A stretch of 5,009 bases of DNA from Sphingomonas bacterium (GTDB lineage: Bacteria > Pseudomonadota > Alphaproteobacteria > Sphingomonadales > Sphingomonadaceae): assembly GCF_903643065.1 (NCBI RefSeq), contig NZ_CAHJWX010000196.1, forward strand, positions 1 to 5,009, given 5' to 3'. Shown here piece after piece: positions 4,708-5,009 of this stretch. The translations under genes were made by a program, and so were the position numbers. Within the stretch, counting starts at the first letter, position 1. The number at the start of each line of letters is the position of its first letter. Under the pieces are notes generated by a model. That model worked only from the letters and a program-made list of their open reading frames with translations. It was not told the origin of the DNA and did not search any database.

Positions 4708-5009
4708 GGCGCGCGGCCGGATGCGGCCGATCCCCATCCGCGCTAGCTCGCGATGCCGGTCGATCAGCTGGTGCTTGAGCGCGCCCGCGACGTGCAGGCC
4801 GAACAGCAGCAGCAGCGCCCAGCCGCCCAGGAAATGTACCCGCTCGATGCGGCCGTGCAGCGCGCCCTGCTCCGCCATTCCGGCCGGGTAGCGGCCGATC
4901 TCGTTGATCGGCTTGATCAGCGGCAGGGTGAACAGGAACCAGATCGGCGGCCCGCCGGTGGCACGCGGCGGCTCGTGCCGCGCGGCCTGCTGCGCGGCGG
5001 CGATCGCGG
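4699..5009 (-). CDS. Cytochrome b561 family protein, C-terminal part
   Basis: Only the last 102 codons are in the window; the gene enters from the right and ends at TAG (4701-4699). The visible part starts with an Ala/Gln-rich linker (residues 1-20 of the fragment), then a hydrophobic PIWFLFTLPL stretch. Next comes a polar loop, then a clear final membrane helix, roughly residues 57-77, containing VHFLGGWALLLLFGLHVAGALKH-type sequence with His58 and His72 spaced 14 apart as the heme-binding pair expected in CybB-like di-heme b561 proteins. The tail, LKHQLIDRHRELARM, is typical of the family end (A-L-x-H-H ... L-R-R-M) and is basic, so cytoplasmic. The family carries electrons in the inner membrane, from quinol or to a periplasmic partner. 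It is convergent with hpaI and overlaps it by nine bases, so it is not part of the catabolic operon. No start can be assigned. Confidence 0.8.
   Translation of the reverse strand, partial: AIAAAQQAARHEPPRATGGPPIWFLFTLPLIKPINEIGRYPAGMAEQGALHGRIERVHFLGGWALLLLFGLHVAGALKHQLIDRHRELARMGIGRIRPRASA

Noticed and set aside
4715..4728. GGCCG-GATG-CGGCC hairpin just after hpaI as a terminator
   Set aside because: The stem is only five pairs, no T-run follows, and it lies within coding sequence of the minus-strand gene.
1..5009. tRNA, rRNA, CRISPR arrays, insertion sequences or phage genes
   Set aside because: I saw no cloverleaf, repeat-spacer pattern, terminal inverted repeats or transposase motifs; almost all bases are accounted for by pathway genes.

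Overview
The window is high-GC DNA (roughly 70 % by eye) with strong G/C preference at third codon positions, short intergenic spaces and purine-rich Shine-Dalgarno sites. It looks like a chromosomal catabolic locus of a proteobacterium. A Sphingomonas-like alphaproteobacterium is a reasonable guess, from base composition and the LigAB-type ring-cleavage genes, but nothing here proves the genus.

Almost everything belongs to one pathway: the meta-cleavage route for homoprotocatechuate (3,4-dihydroxyphenylacetate), the lower part of 4-hydroxyphenylacetate degradation. On the left, the first 58 codons of an aldehyde dehydrogenase (hpaE-like) run leftward out of the window. A roughly 100-base, comparatively AT-rich divergent control region (176-276) follows. 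It holds a TTGACA box, an 18-bp imperfect palindrome and a second, related copy of the same motif.

Seven genes then run rightward without one untranslated base between them (277-4707): hpaG1, hpaG2, a LigA-like small subunit, a LigB-like extradiol dioxygenase, hpaF, hpaH and hpaI. Every junction is an ATGA, GTGA or TGATG overlap, so they should be translated as one coupled operon. Beyond hpaI, and overlapping its last codons tail to tail, is the C-terminal part of a cytochrome b561 gene on the minus strand (4699-5009), unrelated to the pathway.

Proposed flow: homoprotocatechuate is opened by the LigAB-type dioxygenase to 5-carboxymethyl-2-hydroxymuconate semialdehyde. HpaE oxidises this to the acid, HpaF isomerises it, HpaG1/HpaG2 decarboxylate and isomerise, HpaH hydrates, and HpaI cleaves the product to pyruvate and succinic semialdehyde. 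The upstream hydroxylase (hpaBC), transporter and regulator are not in the window.

Three departures from the E. coli hpa paradigm deserve attention. The ring-opening step is encoded by a two-subunit LigA/LigB-like pair where E. coli has hpaD. The HpaF protein has alanine where the family has its catalytic N-terminal proline. HpaG is split into two genes, the first of which has lost the metal-ligand motif. The pathway itself is known; the unusual parts are these substitutions inside it.
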